The translations under genes and the position numbers were made by a program. From assembly GCA_011322005.1 (NCBI GenBank), contig DROE01000199.1, forward strand, positions 1-17,001: a stretch of DNA of 17,001 nt. The letters are read 5' to 3'. Positions 14,417 through 17,001 of this stretch are shown here, piece after piece. The stretch comes from Devosia sp. GTDB taxonomy: Bacteria; Pseudomonadota; Alphaproteobacteria; Rhizobiales; Devosiaceae. Numbering within the stretch: position 1 is the stretch's first letter; each line of letters opens with the position of its first letter. The notes beneath the pieces are model-generated. The model did no database searches. It had not been told where the DNA came from and saw nothing but the letters and a program-made list of their open reading frames with translations.

Positions 14417-16309
14417 ATGCTGAGATGGTTTGAAACCCGCCTCGACCCTTACCCGTCCGAGTTTCCGCGCATGCCACCGCGCCGGTTTTGGGACTTCTGT
14501 CTTCATTATATGGATGGAACCAAGCGCTGGCTGGCGCTGATGGCGCTGACCGCCGGTGTCATCGGATTGCTCGAAATCATGCTCTTTGCCTTTATGGGTT
14601 CCATTATCGACTGGCTCTCCAGCGTCGACAGGGCAACCTTCTTTCAGACAGAGGGAAACAAGCTCATCCTGATGAGCGTGGTTTTGCTTGTCATCTTCCC
14701 GGTTTTTGCTGTGCTGAACACCCTGGTCATTCACCAGACGCTGGCCGGCAATTTCCCCCAGCGCATTCGCTGGATGGCCCACCGCTATCTTTTGCGCCAG
14801 TCCATGGCCTTCTTCCAGGATGAGTTCGCCGGCAGGATTGCCGCCAAACTGATGCAGACCGCACTGGCCGTGCGCGAAGTGGTGATGAAACTTCTCGACA
14901 TCCTGCTTTATGTGGTCATCTATTTCCTGGGGGCTCTCGTTTTGATTGCCTCCAGCGACTGGCGGCTGGTTGTCCCGCTGGTCATATGGTTTGCCATCTA
15001 TCTCGGCCTGCTGCGTTATTTTGTGCCGCGACTGGGTAAAATTGCCCAGGCTCAGGCCGATGCCCGCTCCATGATGACCGGGCGCATAGTTGACAGTTAC
15101 ACCAACATCTCAACGGTAAAACTGTTTTCCCATTCCGCCCGTGAGGAAGAATATGCCCACGACGCGCTGGAGGAGTTTCTGGCCACCGTGCACAAGCAGA
15201 TGCGTCTTGGTACCTGGCTGGAGGCTGCCATTGACATACTGAACACCCTGCTCCTGTTTTCCATAACCGGGCTGGGGCTTCTTCTCTGGCAACAATCCAT
15301 CATCGGGGCGGGCACGGTCGCCGTGGGCATTGCCATCGCCATCAGGCTGCAGGGCATGTCTCACTGGATTATGTGGGAAATGTCGGCCCTGTTTGAAAAT
15401 ATCGGCACCGTGCGTGATGGCATAAATACCATTGCGCTGCCTTCTCTGGTGCATGATGCGCCTGATGCAAAAGAGCTCAAAGTCAGCGAAGGGGCCATTC
15501 AGTTCGCCAATGTTACCTTCAAATATGACAGGGGCAGCGCCAACGACGAAACCCCGTTGCCCGGCACCGACAATGCCCGCGACATTGCCGTGATTGACGG
15601 GTTTGATCTCTCTATCCGGCCGGGAGAAAAAATCGGTCTGGTCGGCCGTTCGGGGGCGGGAAAGTCCACCCTCGTCAGTCTGGTTTTGCGTTTTTATGAC
15701 CTGGCCGAAGGCCGCATCACCATTGACGGCACCGATATTTCAACCGTGACCCAGGAATCCCTGCGCGGAGCCATTGGCGTGGTGTCTCAGGATACCTCGC
15801 TTCTGCATCGCTCGGTGCGTCAGAACGTAAAATATGGCCGACCCGACGCCTCCGATGAGGAAATGATAAAAGCGGCGGAACTGGCCGAAGCCCATGAGTT
15901 CATTCTCGACCTGGAGGATGCCAGGGGCAACAGGGGTTATGACGCCCATGTGGGCGAGCGCGGGGTCAAGCTTTCCGGCGGACAGCGCCAGCGCATCGCC
16001 ATCGCCCGCGTGTTGCTCAAGGACGCGCCCATACTGGTGCTTGACGAGGCCACCTCGGCGCTGGACAGCGAGGTTGAGGCGGCCATTCAGGGCCAGTTCG
16101 AGATGTTGATGCAAAACAAGACCGTCATCGCCATCGCTCACCGCCTCTCGACCATTGCTGCCATGGACAGGCTGATTGTGCTCGATGAAGGCAAAATCGT
16201 CGAGCAGGGCACCCATGACGAACTGGTCGACGCCGGGGGCACTTATGCCCGCCTGTGGGCGCGCCAGTCCGGCGGATTTCTCCAGCTTGATGAAGAGGAA
16301 GTTGCTTAG
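14417..16309 (+). CDS. Half-size type I ABC exporter (permease fused to ATPase)
   Basis: The 630-residue protein is an MsbA/multidrug-type ABC half-transporter that should work as a homodimer, or as a heterodimer with a partner not in this window, exporting a lipid, peptide or drug-like substrate. The transmembrane domain is at about 35-335 with six TM segments. The ATPase domain (about 358-620) has Y370 in the A-loop position, Walker A GRSGAGKST (410-418), Q458 in the Q-loop, signature LSGGQ (519-523), Walker B ILVLDE (539-544) and H575 in AHRLST; all are intact. Between the A-loop strand and VIDGF there is an insertion of about 16 polar or acidic residues (about 371-389). The ATG at 14417 has AGGTG at 14408-14412, a short spacing. 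The substrate is unknown. Confidence 0.94.
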   Translation: MLRWFETRLDPYPSEFPRMPPRRFWDFCLHYMDGTKRWLALMALTAGVIGLLEIMLFAFMGSIIDWLSSVDRATFFQTEGNKLILMSVVLLVIFPVFAVLNTLVIHQTLAGNFPQRIRWMAHRYLLRQSMAFFQDEFAGRIAAKLMQTALAVREVVMKLLDILLYVVIYFLGALVLIASSDWRLVVPLVIWFAIYLGLLRYFVPRLGKIAQAQADARSMMTGRIVDSYTNISTVKLFSHSAREEEYAHDALEEFLATVHKQMRLGTWLEAAIDILNTLLLFSITGLGLLLWQQSIIGAGTVAVGIAIAIRLQGMSHWIMWEMSALFENIGTVRDGINTIALPSLVHDAPDAKELKVSEGAIQFANVTFKYDRGSANDETPLPGTDNARDIAVIDGFDLSIRPGEKIGLVGRSGAGKSTLVSLVLRFYDLAEGRITIDGTDISTVTQESLRGAIGVVSQDTSLLHRSVRQNVKYGRPDASDEEMIKAAELAEAHEFILDLEDARGNRGYDAHVGERGVKLSGGQRQRIAIARVLLKDAPILVLDEATSALDSEVEAAIQGQFEMLMQNKTVIAIAHRLSTIAAMDRLIVLDEGKIVEQGTHDELVDAGGTYARLWARQSGGFLQLDEEEVA

Positions 16310-16349
16310 AACAAAATTGTTGTGTTGCGAGCTCCAACGCGAGCCGCCG

Positions 16350-16372
16350 CCTGTGCGGTGCCCCGCCGCAGG
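16350..16372 (+). repeat. GC-rich hairpin downstream of the ABC exporter
   Basis: CCTG (16350-16353) pairs with CAGG (16369-16372), and GCGG (16355-16358) pairs with CCGC (16363-16366), giving eight base pairs around a 4-nt loop with a small internal loop. No T-run follows, so it is more likely a 3'-end stabiliser or part of a factor-dependent end than an intrinsic terminator. It lies 41 nt after the stop codon. Confidence 0.3.
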
Positions 16373-16408
16373 GTCAGTGTTTGGAACAGTGCGGTTTAGC
16401 GCGTCGTG

Positions 16409-16434
16409 AAAAACACGAAACGAGCCGCGAGGCT
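16409..16434 (-). terminator. Weak candidate terminator for the minus-strand membrane protein gene
   Basis: Read on the minus strand, AGCC-TCGC-GGCT (16434 down to 16423) forms a 4-bp stem and is followed by a T-rich tail, TTTCGTGTTTTT (16420 down to 16409). The stem is short. It lies 15 nt past the stop codon at 16450-16452. Confidence 0.25.
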
Positions 16435-16449
16435 GTAATAAAACACAGT

Positions 16450-16995
16450 TCAAACCTTCTCGCGCTTCAAAATTGATTTCCAAATTACCAGCCAGATAAA
16501 CAACCCCACCCCGAGCGGTACCAGCAAAACAAACGGAATGATGGCCAGACTGGTCCGGAACACGTCTCCCTGCGCGATAAGTATTGAAGCTACAAACCCG
16601 ATACCAAATACCGCCAAAATCCAAAAGGCAGGCATTCTCGCCGGATTCTGGGCCCGGTCAGTTTCATCTTCTCGCACCGCCCGTGGTGGAATAATTCTTA
16701 GGACAACAAAAAGCACCGGATAAAACGCCAGGGTAAGTAGCTGGATTTGCGGCGGCGGTAGCAATTCCGGCGCAACCAACAAATATGTCACGACATATAT
16801 CAGGGCCAGCCACAAACAAGCGACAACCAGCGCCGCGTGGCCCAACAGCGGACTGGCAACTATTGCTGCCAAATCACCGCTATCTTTGGTCGCGCCCCGC
16901 CATTTGAGAAATACATAACCCAGCCACAGAACCCCCAGCATCGAAACCCAGGTCAATAGATAGTCGCCCGCCACCGCCATGTTATACCCCGACAT
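16450..16995 (-). CDS. Polytopic membrane protein of unknown function, start near window edge
   Basis: I do not recognise the family. From the ATG at 16995 the protein is 181 residues with about five hydrophobic segments: roughly 11-30, 50-73, 83-99, 122-141 and 147-171. A charged cytoplasmic-looking loop lies between the third and fourth (PPRAVREDETDRAQNPAR), and the C-terminus is basic (SILKREKV). No catalytic or cofactor motif is visible. The frame stays open for the two codons left before the window end, so a longer N-terminus is possible. GGA at the very edge, 3 nt from the ATG, could be part of a Shine-Dalgarno but is too close to judge. The gene converges on the ABC exporter across 140 bp, so the two are not one operon. 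Confidence 0.7.
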   Translation of the reverse strand: MSGYNMAVAGDYLLTWVSMLGVLWLGYVFLKWRGATKDSGDLAAIVASPLLGHAALVVACLWLALIYVVTYLLVAPELLPPPQIQLLTLAFYPVLFVVLRIIPPRAVREDETDRAQNPARMPAFWILAVFGIGFVASILIAQGDVFRTSLAIIPFVLLVPLGVGLFIWLVIWKSILKREKV

Positions 16996-17001
16996 TATTC
17001 C

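Overview
The window reads as a chromosomal, housekeeping-type stretch from an alphaproteobacterium, most likely of the order Hyphomicrobiales (Rhizobiales). The basis is the gene order: cycHJKL (ccmI-ccmE-ccmF-ccmH), then degP, an OmpR-type regulator/sensor pair and glnE, followed by a DivJ/PleC-like kinase. As I recall, this arrangement is conserved in rhizobia such as Sinorhizobium. The genus cannot be fixed from the sequence. I see no insertion sequence, tRNA, rRNA, CRISPR array or phage gene.

Layout: (1) 1-796, minus strand: the N-terminal 265 residues of an unrecognised FAD-dependent-oxidoreductase-like protein that runs off the left edge. (2) 937-5041, plus: ccmI-ccmE-ccmF-ccmH, the haem-ligation half of the System I cytochrome c maturation machinery, tightly packed. 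(3) 5105-5866, plus: a TauE/SafE (TSUP) membrane transporter between the ccm genes and degP. (4) 5896-9731, plus: a regulated promoter with a palindromic operator, then a DegP/HtrA periplasmic protease, an OmpR-family response regulator and its membrane sensor kinase. The degP-regulator gap holds three inverted repeats. (5) 9765-12638, plus: glnE, the glutamine synthetase adenylyltransferase/deadenylylase. (6) 12644-13762, minus: a compact membrane histidine kinase whose dimerisation domain resembles the PleC/DivJ/PdhS group, ending 5 bp from glnE. (7) 13763-14416: a 654-bp divergent intergenic region with no convincing gene but several strong inverted repeats. (8) 14417-16309, plus: a half-size type I ABC exporter. 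(9) 16450-16995, minus: a small polytopic membrane protein of unknown function at the right edge.

How the parts work together: the ccm genes attach haem to apocytochromes in the periplasm. DegP and the two-component pair look like an envelope-stress module, in which an operator abutting the degP -35 box suggests activation, possibly by the adjacent regulator. GlnE tunes nitrogen assimilation. The PleC/DivJ-like kinase probably belongs to the alphaproteobacterial cell-cycle phosphorelay.

I found no clear novel multi-gene system. The parts most worth a second look are the degP operator, the structured 654-bp intergenic region, the minimal PleC/DivJ-like kinase and the divergent flavoprotein-like gene at the left edge.
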